Assembly: GCA_965262665.1 (NCBI GenBank)
Contig: CBDHFR010000004.1
Location: 2,356,001-2,420,000, forward strand
Source: CBDBND01 sp965262665
GTDB lineage: Bacteria > Pseudomonadota > Alphaproteobacteria > Rhodospirillales > Rhodospirillaceae
Length of the DNA stretch: 64,000 nucleotides
Reading direction: 5' to 3'
Position numbers and translations under genes: made by a program. Numbering within the stretch: position 1 is the first letter of the stretch; every line of letters starts with the position of its first letter. Shown in pieces: positions 38,075 to 47,721 of this stretch. Under the pieces are notes generated by a model that did no database searches, was not told the DNA's origin, and worked only from the letters and a program-made list of their open reading frames with translations.

Positions 38075-38748
38075 TGTAGTGGTTCAGATGTAATCTGACA
38101 GTTGGCCGTTTTTCCGGCGGCCTCTGTTAGGTCAAGTTCAGTTCACGAACTTTTCCTTCCAGATTTCTTTGCCCTCGATCATGGTCTGGAACGGCGTTCT
38201 GCCGCAACACATTTTGCCCTGATGAGTGCGTTCCGTGTTGTAGTGATGTAGCCATTGATCCAGATCGTCCTGCAGCGCATCGACGCTGTCGTAGAGTCTT
38301 TTGCGGAACGCGACCTGGTAGAACTCCTGCAGCACGGTCTTGTGAAAGCGCTCGCGGATGCCGTTTGTTTGCGGTGATTTCACCTTGGTCTTGGTGTGGT
38401 CGATATCGTTGATGGCCAGGAAGAGCTGGTAGTCGTGCTTGTCCGCTCGCCCGCAGTATTCCGTGCCCCTGTCGGTCATGATCCGCAGCACAGGCAGGTC
38501 GTGCTCGTCATGGAACGGCAGCACCCGGTCATTGAGCAGGTCGGCGGCGGTGATCGGCGTCTTGGTGGTGTAGAGCTTGGCCTGCGCGACCTTGGAATAG
38601 GGATCGATATAGCTCTGCTGGTAGATCCGCCCCACCCCCTTCAGGGTGCCGACATAGAAGGTGTCCTGTGAACCCAGATAGCCGGGGTGGGCCGTTTCCA
38701 CCTCGCCGCGGGCTTCGTCGTCGCGATTCTTCTTTTCCAACGCCTGTA
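38075..38748 (-). mobile_element. IS481-family element, copy B (truncated)
   Basis: Begins with TGTAGTGGTTCAGATG, as in copies A and C. The transposase frame is open from the QALEKKNRDDEARGEV region through MTDRGTEYCG to the KEIWKEKFVN end. The N-terminal DNA-binding half is gone and the break is at about 38,748. Unlike copies A and C, the remaining frame has no indel. Confidence 0.9.
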
Positions 38749-38910
38749 TGTGGACGCCCCCTGTAGTGCAAGCAGGAATTTGAACAACTCGTGACATGCG
38801 GTCAGGTACTGTCCTATGTCCGGCCTCTCAAGTGCGGCATACATGCGCCGCGGGCCCATATGGTGTTCGTGGATCGGATCCAAATCGCACTGGCGGTATG
38901 CTTGGCAGTC

Positions 38911-39765
38911 CAAAGCGCTGTGTGGTTGTTTCGTGTTGTAATGTTTCCTCCATTGTTCGATCAGAATCTGCGCCTCTGGCAGGTTGTAAAAGGTTTCCCG
39001 GTCGAGCCATTCGTCACGGAAGCGTGCGTTTAAACTCTCGCAGTATCCATTCTCCCAAGGTGAGCCGGGCTCGATGTAGGCTGTTTTTGCGCCGACTGCT
39101 GCGATCCAGTCCCGGACGGCTTGAGCAACGAACTCCGGGCCGTTATCGGAGTGTATGTAGGCGGGCACGCCACGCAGGATGAATAAATCAGTCAGCGTGT
39201 CGATGACATCGGTCGAATTGAGCTTGCGCTCTGTCTTGATGGCCAGGCATTCCTTGCTGTGTTCATCGAGAATGTTCAGGGCGTGGGACGCCCGGCCATC
39301 ATCGGTTCGGCAGTGAACGAAGTCGTCAGACCAGACGTGGTTGCGATACCCGGGCCGAAGCCGGACGCACGATCCATCGTTGAACCAGAGCCGTCCTTTC
39401 TTTGGCTGTCTTGCAGGCACTTTCAGCCCCTCCCGCCGCCATAGCCTTTCGACGCGTTTATCGTTTACCTACCAGCCCGGGTCTCTCAGCAAGGCAGCGA
39501 TCCGGCGATAACCGTAACGGCCATACTGGCGAGCCAACTCAATCATGTCCGCGACCAGGCGTTGTTCATCGGCACGGCCTCGCGGCCGACGCTTTTGCGT
39601 CGAACGATGCTGGCCCAGAACCCGGTAGACACGCCGTTCAGACACATCCATCAGGCTGAGAACTTGATCAATGCAGGTGCGCCGGCGGGAAGGGCTCAGA
39701 AGTTTCCCCGTGACGCCTCCGTCAGAATGAGCTTGTCCAGCGTCAAATCGGACACCGCTCGGCGG
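38911..39765 (-). pseudogene. IS3-family element, orfA end and orfB with a nonsense codon
   Basis: The orfA C-terminus (LTLDKLILTEASRGNF) overlaps an orfB start region KLLSPSRRRTC. orfB continues RVYRVLGQHRSTQKRRPRG, then YGRYGYRRIAALLRDPGW, where TAG (39,469-39,471) replaces the usual Gln of PGWQVN. It resumes with VNDKRVERLWRREGLKVPA and the integrase core (WSDDFVHCRT, IHSDNGPEFVA, PWENGYCESLNARF). Homology stops near HSAL at 38,911. The element adjoins IS481 copy B on one side and an IS110 fragment on the other. Confidence 0.85.
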
Positions 39766-39955
39766 CGACCGCGACCTTGTGTTTCTTGCCTTCGCCTATT
39801 AGCCGATCGTAGACTCGTTTCATGTCGCGGTTGTGCTGGAACGCCGCCGTCGCTGCCATGAAGAGGGCGTTGTGAGGTATCATGCGTCCGCCCTTGATAT
39901 AGCGCACTCTGGCACTGTTGCCGCTGTCGTCCGGAACCGGAGCGACAGGGATCAG
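39743..39955 (-). pseudogene. IS110-family transposase, C-terminal fragment
   Basis: VRYIKGGRMIPHNALFMAA, then FQHNRDMKRVYDRL and GKKHKVA. This is the C-terminal serine-containing domain of IS110/IS116 transposases. It abuts the 3' end of dxs within four bases and is followed by IS3 orfA sequence. It differs from the IS110 fragment at 48.7 kb. Confidence 0.8.
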
Positions 39956-41877
39956 GTGGCAGCTGGCGCCTCCAAGTTTTCCTCAAGTCCGAGCGCTGTT
40001 AGAGCCGTGGACACGATATTGGGGCCCGTCAGAGCCGCAGCTTCGTACTGCTTGGCGGGCGAGTCATGGTTAACAAAGAAATCGGGCAACGTCATCGCCC
40101 TGACCTTCACGCCTTGATCGAGCAAGCCGTGCGAACTGAGGAAGTGTAGAACGTGGGATCCGAAGCCCCCAATCGCCCCCTCTTCGACGGTGATCAATAC
40201 CTCGTGCTCGGCAACGAGACGACGCAGGAGATCTCCGTCCAACGGCTTGGAGAAGCGTGCATCCGCAACAGTAGTAGTCAAATCGCGGGCCTCCAATTCC
40301 TCTGCGGCGCTCAAGCATTCTTGCAGCCGAGCCCCGAACGAAAGGAGTGCGACTTTGGTTCCCTCACGGAGGATCCGTCCCTTGCCGATCTCAAGGACCT
40401 CGCCTACCTCCGGAATTGCGACACCCATGCCATCACCGCGGGGATAGCGGAAGGCGCTGGGCCGGTCGTCGATCGAAACCGCCGTGGCAACCATGTGGAC
40501 TAGCTCCGCCTCGTCGGCAGCGGCCATGACGACGAAACCAGGCAGGCAGGATAGGTAAGTGATGTCATAGGAGCCCGCGTGAGTCTGACCGTCCGCGCCG
40601 ACCAACCCGGCGCGATCGATCGCAAAGCGCACGGGCAGCGATTGGATCGCCACGTCGTGAACGACCTGGTCGTAGGCACGCTGCAAGAACGTGGAGTAGA
40701 TCGCCGCAAACGGCTTGAAGCCCTCGGCCGCAAGACCGGCGGCGAAAGTCACGGCGTGCTGCTCCGCGATGCCGACATCAAAACAACGGTCCGGGAACCG
40801 GTTGTGAAACAGATTGAGTCCGGTCCCGGACGGCATAGCCGCGGTGATCGCGACGATCTTATCGTCACGCTCGGCTTCCCTGCTCAGGGACTGGGCAAAC
40901 ACCTTTGTGTAGGAGGGGGCACTGGCCTTAGCCTTGACCTGCACCCCGGTGGCGACATCGAACTTCGAGACACCATGGTACTTGTCGTCCGAGCTTTCAG
41001 CTGGCGGATAGCCATGTCCCTTGTGCGTCACCACGTGGATGAGGACGGGGCCGGGCTCGCTGGAGTCCCGCACGTTTCTGAGCACTGGCAGGAGATGGTC
41101 GATGTTATGCCCGTCGATAGGACCAACGTAGTAGAAGCCGAGTTCCTCGAACAGCGTTCCACCAGTTACAAGACCCCGGGCGTATTCTTCCGCTCGCCGG
41201 GCAGTCCGTTCGACTGGTGCCGGCAAGCGTTGCGCCACGTCCATAGCGAAATGCCGCAGGCCGAGATAGGACTTGGACGAAATCAAGCGGGAGAGATAGG
41301 CCTTAAGGGCTCCCACATTAGGAGCGATCGACATGTCGTTGTCGTTGAGTATGACAATGAGTTTGTTCGGCATCGAACCGGCATTGTTCATCGCCTCGTA
41401 GGCCATGCCTGCGGTCATGGCACCGTCGCCGATCACGGTGACGACATTGTTGTCCTTGCCGGCAAGGTCCCGCGCCACTGCCATACCCAAGCCCGCGGAG
41501 ACCGAGGTCGAGGCGTGGGCCGCGCCGAAAGGGTCGTATTCACTCTCGCTGCGCTTGGTAAAGCCATAGAGGCCGCCGCCCTGGCGCAAGGTCCGGATCC
41601 GGTCACGACGACCGGTGAGAATCTTGTGGGGATAGGATTGGTGTCCCACATCCCAGATCAGCCGGTCGTTCGGTGTATTGAAAACGTGATGGAGCGCAAC
41701 GGTCAATTCCACGACGCCGAGCCCAGCGCCGAGATGACCGCCCGTGACCGACACGGCGTCGATCAGTTCAGTTCGAAGTTCATCCGCGAGTTGTCGCAAC
41801 TGTTCCGGCGAGAATCCACGGATATCAGCCGGGACCGATACGGAATCGAGTAACGGCGTGTTATTGTGTTCGTTCAT
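39952..41877 (-). CDS. dxs: 1-deoxy-D-xylulose-5-phosphate synthase
   Basis: Thiamine-diphosphate enzyme that condenses pyruvate and glyceraldehyde-3-phosphate, the first step of the MEP isoprenoid pathway. 641 residues, normal length. The ThDP motif is GDGAMTAGMAYEAMNNAG to NDNDMS, the catalytic His lies in WDVGHQSYPHKIL, the Glu in GIAEQHAVTFAAG and the C-terminal transketolase domain has ITVEEGAIGGFG. The last codons abut an IS110 fragment but the family C-terminus seems complete. It is the last gene of a minus-strand run hpnD-hpnE-ispH-dxr-ispA-dxs. Confidence 0.96.
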   Translation of the reverse strand: MNEHNNTPLLDSVSVPADIRGFSPEQLRQLADELRTELIDAVSVTGGHLGAGLGVVELTVALHHVFNTPNDRLIWDVGHQSYPHKILTGRRDRIRTLRQGGGLYGFTKRSESEYDPFGAAHASTSVSAGLGMAVARDLAGKDNNVVTVIGDGAMTAGMAYEAMNNAGSMPNKLIVILNDNDMSIAPNVGALKAYLSRLISSKSYLGLRHFAMDVAQRLPAPVERTARRAEEYARGLVTGGTLFEELGFYYVGPIDGHNIDHLLPVLRNVRDSSEPGPVLIHVVTHKGHGYPPAESSDDKYHGVSKFDVATGVQVKAKASAPSYTKVFAQSLSREAERDDKIVAITAAMPSGTGLNLFHNRFPDRCFDVGIAEQHAVTFAAGLAAEGFKPFAAIYSTFLQRAYDQVVHDVAIQSLPVRFAIDRAGLVGADGQTHAGSYDITYLSCLPGFVVMAAADEAELVHMVATAVSIDDRPSAFRYPRGDGMGVAIPEVGEVLEIGKGRILREGTKVALLSFGARLQECLSAAEELEARDLTTTVADARFSKPLDGDLLRRLVAEHEVLITVEEGAIGGFGSHVLHFLSSHGLLDQGVKVRAMTLPDFFVNHDSPAKQYEAAALTGPNIVSTALTALGLEENLEAPAAT

Positions 41878-41926
41878 GTTTGTCGTCCTTTCAACACAAT
41901 TTGCGCAAAGAATTGCTCTTTTTCAC

Positions 41927-42820
41927 TCAAGATCGTCTCTCTCCAACAAAATCGGTAACATCACGCAGAATCCTGACGCGGTCGCCGAACGGATCAAGAT
42001 GGGTATTCGCCTGATCGGTCAGCTTCCGGGCGTGCATACGTGCACTGTCGACACCCATGAGTGACACGAGTGTTGCCTTGCCCGCCTTCTCGTCCTTGCC
42101 GGTAGCTTTTCCCAAATCGACCACATCGCCCTCCGCGTCGAGAATATCGTCAACGATTTGAAAAACGAGTCCAAGGTCGTGTCCATACGCATGAAGCGCA
42201 TGTCGCAAGGAACCCTGATCCTGTCCGAGGATGGCGCCCGACTCGCAGGAAAACGCGATCAGCGCGCCGGTCTTGAGCCGTTGTAAACGGGTGATCGTGG
42301 CGACGTCGACCTCAGCGTTCTCGAGATCGAGATCGATCATCTGGCCAGCCACCATTCCCCGGCACCCAGTAGCCACCGCGAGCGAGCGAATAAGTTCGCA
42401 ACGTACGGGGGCCCGCGCATATGTCGCTTCCCCGGCCAGGGTCTCGAAAGCAAGCGTGAGCAGCGCGTCACCAGAAAGAATAGCCATCGCTTCGTCAAAC
42501 TCGATGTGCGCGGTGGGCAGGCCTCTCCGCAAATCATCGTCATCCATAGCAGGAAGATCATCGTGAACCAGCGAATAGGTGTGCACAAGCTCGATTGCCG
42601 CGGCGATCCGCAGCGCGGCTCGGCGATCGACCTCGAAGAGATCGGCACTCGCGAGGACCAGGAATGCACGTAGGCGTTTACCGCCCGCCAGCGTCGAGTA
42701 TCTCATCGCCGACAGCAGACGGCGCTCCGGCCCCGCAGCGACAGGAAGCAAGGCCCCGAGCTCTGCGTTGACCTCTTCGGCGGCGGAGTTCAACGCTGTT
42801 ACAAAATCCGTCGTCTTCAA
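41927..42820 (-). CDS. ispA: Farnesyl diphosphate synthase (geranyltranstransferase)
   Basis: Condenses IPP with DMAPP and GPP to FPP, the C15 precursor of squalene. 297 residues. The first Asp-rich motif is LVHDDLPAMDDDDLRRG and the second is VDDILDAEGD. Residues just before the first motif (ELVHTYSL) are as in IspA-type bacterial FPP synthases. It lies 49 bases upstream of dxs, as in many bacteria. No xseB is seen between or before them. Confidence 0.94.
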   Translation of the reverse strand: MKTTDFVTALNSAAEEVNAELGALLPVAAGPERRLLSAMRYSTLAGGKRLRAFLVLASADLFEVDRRAALRIAAAIELVHTYSLVHDDLPAMDDDDLRRGLPTAHIEFDEAMAILSGDALLTLAFETLAGEATYARAPVRCELIRSLAVATGCRGMVAGQMIDLDLENAEVDVATITRLQRLKTGALIAFSCESGAILGQDQGSLRHALHAYGHDLGLVFQIVDDILDAEGDVVDLGKATGKDEKAGKATLVSLMGVDSARMHARKLTDQANTHLDPFGDRVRILRDVTDFVGERRS

Positions 42821-42860
42821 TGCGTCACTCCAAGCTTGGAAGCCTCAATAATTCGCTCCG

Positions 42861-44058
42861 TTAAGTTTTCAAGCCTTCATCACCGATTTTGTGGGTTGCA
42901 ACTCTCCGTGCCTCACTGTCGATGTCGAGCACATTTGCCAGAGAATGAAGAGGGCCACCCGTCACCGATGCCAGAACGGATTCAACAATGCGGGTTATTT
43001 CAGGGAATGTTATGGCACCCAACAGGAATCCTTCAACGGCTATCTCGTTGGCGGCATTCAATACCGTTGGCGCTGCTCCGCCTTGTCGCAATGCGTCGCG
43101 TGCCAGACGCAACGCTGGAAAGCGTCTATAATCGGGTTGCTCGAATGTGAGCTTGCTGATCTCGGCCAGATCAAGTCTTTTCGTGGGAACCGGTATTCGT
43201 GATGGCCATCCGAGAGTATGTGCGATCGGGGTGCGCATGTCCGGCGTCCCGAGCTGGGCCAAGACGGAACCGTCGACATACTCCACCAGACCGTGAACGA
43301 CGGACTGAGGGTGGATGAGTACATCGATCTTGCTCTCCGGAAGCCGGAAGATGTGGTGTGCCTCGATTATCTCAAGTCCCTTGTTCATCATCGTGGCTGA
43401 ATCGACCGATATCTTCGGGCCCATATCCCAGGTCGGATGTGTCACAGCCTGAGCCGGGGTCACCTGTGCCATCGCCACATCGTCAAAAGTTCTAAACGGT
43501 CCGCCCGAAGCCGGTCAGAATCACCCGGTTGATCGCCTCGCTACGTTCGAAATCAAAAACCTGAAAGATCGCATTGTGCTCAGAGTCGACAGGAAGAATG
43601 GTTCCGCCGTTCGACCGTGTCTCTTGTATTAGCAACTCACCGGCACAAACCAGACATTCCTTGTTGGCGAGGGCGACAACTGCGCCGCGCCGCGCTGATG
43701 CCAACGTTGGTTCCAACCCTGCGGCGCCCACAATCGCCGCCATAACCCAATCCGTCGGCCACTTCGCTGCCTCGATAAGCGCATTCCTTCCTGCTTCCAC
43801 CGCAAGGCCGGTGCCGGCTAATTTCTCCTTCAAGGCCAAATACTTGGCTTTGTCAGCGATCACAGTTAGTGCCGGCCGGAACTGGCACGCTTGTTCGGCC
43901 AGGAGGGTTTCATTGGTGTTGGCGGTGAGCACTTCAACGTCATAGCGCTGCCGGTTCCTGGAAATCAGATCAAGGGTATTGCGTCCCACCGAACCGGTGG
44001 AACCCAATACCGTGACAGTGCGAACACCCCCATCAGTCGTCATCGATATCACTGACAC
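42861..44058 (-). pseudogene. dxr: 1-deoxy-D-xylulose-5-phosphate reductoisomerase, one-base frameshift
   Basis: NADPH-dependent second step of the MEP pathway. The N-terminal part has VTVLGSTGSVGRNTLDLI (NADPH site), ALANKECLV and PVDSEHNAIFQ. It breaks after RVILTG: an extra G (C on the plus strand at 43,511-43,512) turns ILTASGGPFRTF into an early stop. The second frame continues GGPFRTFDDVAMAQVT, PTWDMGPKISVDSATMMNKGLE and a normal C-terminus. Both halves are otherwise complete, so this is a very recent lesion or a sequencing error. As dxr is normally essential, another copy or an error is likely. Confidence 0.92.
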
Positions 44059-44119
44059 GCGGCCATCCGTACCTCCAGGTTACCCAATTAACGCAGCGTC
44101 AGCGCCTGGGCAGCGCGCC

Positions 44120-45076
44120 TCACGTCACCCATTCTTCGGCGTCGAGCAACTCTCGTGGCAGCTTGAAGGAAACGTTCTCTTCGATGCCATCCATGACAGT
44201 CACGGTGGTGTCGAACATGTCACCTAACCGGTCGATCAGACCCTGAACAAGGGTTTCTGGCGCAGAGGCACCTGCGGTGATTCCCACCGTCAGCGCCCCG
44301 TCCAACCAAGCCGGGTCCAAACTGTCGGCATCCGGAATGAGGTAACTGTCGATGCCGGCCTCTAATCCGATCTCACCCAACCGGTTCGAATTAGAACTGT
44401 AGTTAGCGCCAATTACCAGGATCACATCACATTCGGCCGCCAGCAGTCGCACTGCGGTCTGCCGATTCTGCGTCGCATAGCAAATGTTCTTCACGTCGGG
44501 ACCTCGGATGTCCGGAAAACGCTTCCTGAGCGCAGCGATGATCTCGCGGGTGTCGTCGACGCTAAGTGTCGTTTGTGTCACATAGGAGAGCTTCGACGGA
44601 TCGGTCGGAAGGAATACTGCCACGTCTGCCAAGGTTGATACCAAGTAAACCCTGCCCGGCACCTGCCCGATCGTGCCTTCGACTTCCGGGTGTCCAGCGT
44701 GTCCGATGAGGACGACTTCGTAACCTTGCTCCGCATACCGCTTCGCTTCGTTGTGCACCTTGCTCACCAGCGGACAAGTCGCATCAATCACCTTCAAGCC
44801 CCTGGCTTGGGCCTCATCCTCTACCTTTCTGGATACCCCATGAGCGCTGAACACTGCGACGGCGCCTGTCGGGATTTCCGCAGTCTGCTCGACGAAACGC
44901 ACGCCCTTGCGCCGCAAACTGTCGACGACGTGTTTGTTATGGACGATCTCATGGCGTACGTAGATTGGCGCTCCATAAAGTTCCAGCGCGCGTTCAACAA
45001 TGTCGACGGCCCTGACTACGCCAGCACAGAACCCTCTCGGTTGCGCAAGAACAATCCGCAAGGCTGGCCCCGCCAT
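44120..45076 (-). CDS. ispH: 4-hydroxy-3-methylbut-2-enyl diphosphate reductase
   Basis: Last MEP step, giving IPP and DMAPP; a [4Fe-4S] enzyme. 318 residues. Three conserved cluster Cys are visible (PRGFCAGVVRAV, IDATCPLVSKVH, NICYATQNRQ), as are the catalytic-site His of RHEIVHNKHVV and IGHAGHPE. It lies between dxr and hpnE on the same strand. ispH is often linked to hopanoid genes in alpha- and betaproteobacteria, which fits this cluster. Confidence 0.95.
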   Translation of the reverse strand: MAGPALRIVLAQPRGFCAGVVRAVDIVERALELYGAPIYVRHEIVHNKHVVDSLRRKGVRFVEQTAEIPTGAVAVFSAHGVSRKVEDEAQARGLKVIDATCPLVSKVHNEAKRYAEQGYEVVLIGHAGHPEVEGTIGQVPGRVYLVSTLADVAVFLPTDPSKLSYVTQTTLSVDDTREIIAALRKRFPDIRGPDVKNICYATQNRQTAVRLLAAECDVILVIGANYSSNSNRLGEIGLEAGIDSYLIPDADSLDPAWLDGALTVGITAGASAPETLVQGLIDRLGDMFDTTVTVMDGIEENVSFKLPRELLDAEEWVT

Positions 45077-45224
45077 CTAAATTACCCCGTCCATGGCGGC
45101 CATGCAGTTGGTCCTATTCTCACCTTTTATAGCCATGTGCAATTTCCAATTAACGCACGCAGAGTATTAGCATAACTTGGGGTGGTTGTCGCTTATCTGG
45201 TCGGCGTGTCTGCGTGAGGTTCTT

Positions 45225-46517
45225 TCATTTAATCGTCTTGTACGCCCCTTCCGCGGTGGCAGTCCTACTGCCGATAACGGCGCGAGCGGCCATATAACCG
45301 GGCCGTGCGGCGCTCTCAATCGTCGCCGGCACGCCTGTATCGATCCAATCCCCCGCCAGATATACATTGTTGAAATCAGTCCGGGTTCCTGGGCGGCGTC
45401 TCGTTCCTTCGGGTGTCTGCGCGAAAGTAGTGCACTTTTCCTTAATAACGCTGTACGGCGGTAATGTGGTCTCACCGAAATCGAGCGCCGCGGCAACATC
45501 GTGCCAAGTTTTCCGGGCAATAACGTCGGCCGGCTCAGCGGCGAGCGCGTCAGCCGCGCTGACCGTTATGGATGCGACGTCGCCACGAACGAACAGCCAC
45601 TGCGCCGTCCCTCCAATCAGTCCGATCATGGGCAGTTCCGCCAGTAGTCCGGCGGGTTCGGACAATCGAAAATGTGCGTTGACGATGGTATGGCTTTCCT
45701 CTGGAACCTTAAGCGATGGCACTATGCGGGCAACCGCAGCCGGCGGCAATGCCAAGACCACACTGTCGTGGTTTGGCAAGTCGACTTTATTCGCGTTAAA
45801 ATCCAAACGACTCGCTTTGCCACCTACATAAGTAATCCTCCGCAACCGGTGCTGAAACCGAATAGTCGCACCGCGTCGCCTCAGGAATTTCAAGGCCGGG
45901 TCTACAAACGCGTCGGACAGCCCCGACCTGGCGAATCGCGGTCGGCAGGCCGTTTCTCCCTTGGCGAAGGTGTCGCGCAATACCAACCACAACAGGCGGG
46001 CCGGGCCGGTTTGGGCTGGCGTGTTCGACGCGGCAACAGCAAGCGGCTCCCACAACCTCCGAAACAAAAGACTTTCGTCGCCGACGCAATCGACCACCGT
46101 GCGATCCACATCGGCCGCGGCAAGTCGCAAGGCCGAAAAATAGTCCCACGCTCCGGTATCGGGCACACGGCGCCGGGCGTCTAAGATCCACCACGGCAGT
46201 ATCCCTGCGCTTGGCTGAAGACACCATCGTCGACCGGTACCGATTTCGAAGAATGGAAAGGCTGCGGAATCTGGGCCGATCAGCTTATCCGCTGACCCAA
46301 TGTCGACCAGATAGCGAAGCGCCGTCTTGTTCCCACTCAGCAGTAGGTGGTTGCCGTTGTCGATCTTACGCTCAAGCGTGGTATCGACATAGGATCGGCA
46401 GCGGCCGCCGGCCAGACTGCTCCCTTCGTAGAGGGTAACGGCACATCCCTTCCGCACGAGCGATACGGCAGCTGTAAGACCAGCTACGCCGGCACCGATG
46501 ATATGAGTTTGGGACAT
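45225..46517 (-). CDS. hpnE: Hydroxysqualene dehydroxylase HpnE
   Basis: FAD-dependent amine-oxidase-type enzyme that removes the hydroxyl from hydroxysqualene to give squalene in the HpnC/HpnD/HpnE route. 430 residues. The FAD motif is IGAGVAGLTAAVSLVRKG, then GRCRS; the HpnE-like IDNGNHLLLSGN follows, and the C-terminal FAD loop is NVYLAGDWIDTGVPATIESA. An hpnD end lies 12 bases upstream, which supports HpnE over a carotenoid desaturase. Confidence 0.9.
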   Translation of the reverse strand: MSQTHIIGAGVAGLTAAVSLVRKGCAVTLYEGSSLAGGRCRSYVDTTLERKIDNGNHLLLSGNKTALRYLVDIGSADKLIGPDSAAFPFFEIGTGRRWCLQPSAGILPWWILDARRRVPDTGAWDYFSALRLAAADVDRTVVDCVGDESLLFRRLWEPLAVAASNTPAQTGPARLLWLVLRDTFAKGETACRPRFARSGLSDAFVDPALKFLRRRGATIRFQHRLRRITYVGGKASRLDFNANKVDLPNHDSVVLALPPAAVARIVPSLKVPEESHTIVNAHFRLSEPAGLLAELPMIGLIGGTAQWLFVRGDVASITVSAADALAAEPADVIARKTWHDVAAALDFGETTLPPYSVIKEKCTTFAQTPEGTRRRPGTRTDFNNVYLAGDWIDTGVPATIESAARPGYMAARAVIGSRTATAEGAYKTIK

Positions 46518-46529
46518 GAGAGAAAGTCG

Positions 46530-46641
46530 TTAGAGAAACTCGTAACGCAGCGCAAGCCACATTTTTCGACCGCGTGTCAGTTGAACCGGGTTGCCGATTC
46601 GCGCCCAGCCCCGTTCTTCCAGGCGATCCAGCGATTCTTGA
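46530..46641 (-). pseudogene. hpnD: Presqualene diphosphate synthase HpnD, 3' stump
   Basis: About 36 codons ending at 46530 encode SLDRLEERGWARIGNPVQL, then RGRKMWLALRYEFL. This is the typical C-terminus of HpnD squalene/phytoene-synthase-type proteins. The rest has been replaced by an IS630 left end starting at 46,642. Position and order (hpnD then hpnE) match known hopanoid clusters. Confidence 0.75.
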
Positions 46642-47399
46642 TATACCTGGAATCATTGATTCGGCCTGAATTTAGTATTTTGCATTGACATGATTCGGCG
46701 GCCGATTCATGCACGTCTCCAACGACACGAGCAGCGAACGACTTCACGGCGAAGATGCGCAAAAGGGCCTCCTTTCTGACCGCTGACGAACGCAAGGCAC
46801 TCCTGAATGTCAAGGCCGCCGATGAGTTCCATGATAAGACCACTGCGCCCAACCAGCTATGGCAGACCGACTTCACCTCTCTCAAGGTCATCGGCTGGGG
46901 CTGGTTCTATCTGTCGACTATCCTGGACGACTTCTCGCGCTACATCATCGCCTGGAAGCTGTGCGCCACCATGCGGGCCGATGATGTGACGGAGACGTTG
47001 AACCTGGCACTGAAAGCATCAGGCTGCGATCAGACCAAAGTCGTCCACAAGCCGAGGCTGCTCTCAGACAACGGCTCATCTTATGTCTCCGGCGATCTGG
47101 CTGAATGGTTGGAGGATCTGAAAATAGACCATGTTCGCGGCGCACCTCATCACCCCCAGACCCAAGGCAAGATCGAGCGCTGGCATCAAACGCTGAAGCA
47201 CCGCATCCTGCTTAAGAACTACTTCCTGCCGGGTGATCTGGAAAACCAGATCGGCGCCTGCGTCGATCACTACAATAACCACCGCTACCATGAGAGTATC
47301 GGCACCGTCACCCCCGCTGACGCCTCCTTCGGGCGAGACACCGCAATCATCGAAAGGAGACAAAAAACCAAAAACTCACCATCCAAAACCGCCGCTTGA
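46642..47399 (+). mobile_element. Chimeric insertion sequence: IS630 left end fused in frame to IS3-family orfB
   Basis: 46,642 to about 46,811 is the left end of an IS630 element related to copies 1-3, with its start MRKRASFLTADERKALLNV. It continues without a frame break into an IS3-family orfB: KAADEFHDKTTAPNQLWQTDFT, then DDFSRYIIAWKL, LLSDNGSSYVSGDLAEWL, HHPQTQGKIERWHQ and NNHRYHESIGTVTPAD. The fused frame is 46,755-47,399 (214 residues). The D-D-E residues of the IS3 core are all present; the normal HTH part is missing. Confidence 0.88.
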
Positions 47400-47459
47400 A
47401 CCATCAACGCCAGGCGGCTTAACTGCCAACCAAGATGAGCAAAATCCTCCGTTAGAAAA

Positions 47460-47721
47460 CACGCTCATTTGTCCCAAATGTTTTGACGACGGACATGTAC
47501 CGTTCCTAAACGAATATTCCGAAAGAATTCTGCCTGGTACGGACTTCGTGGCCTCTGCCAACAAGACCTTCGAGGTTTATCGCGAAGAGCTTGAAATTAC
47601 GAGCCAAATCATCGGCTATCTGGACGATGCCGCATTCCGCAACATTGCCTTGGGTGAAAATTATTCCAGGCTCGTGGGCCTTAATCAGAAGGCACCACCA
47701 GTATGTCCTACTCTGGATTAG
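47460..47721 (+). pseudogene. Amidohydrolase (family 2) C-terminal fragment
   Basis: About 86 codons: FDDGHVPFLNEYSERILPGTDF, then SANKTFEVYREELEITSQII and LDDAAFRNIALGENYSRLVGL. This is the end of a metal-dependent amidohydrolase: the D in LPGTDF is a typical ligand position, and the ALGENYSRLVGL helix is the usual tail. The 5' part is replaced by the IS3 end. Confidence 0.65.
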
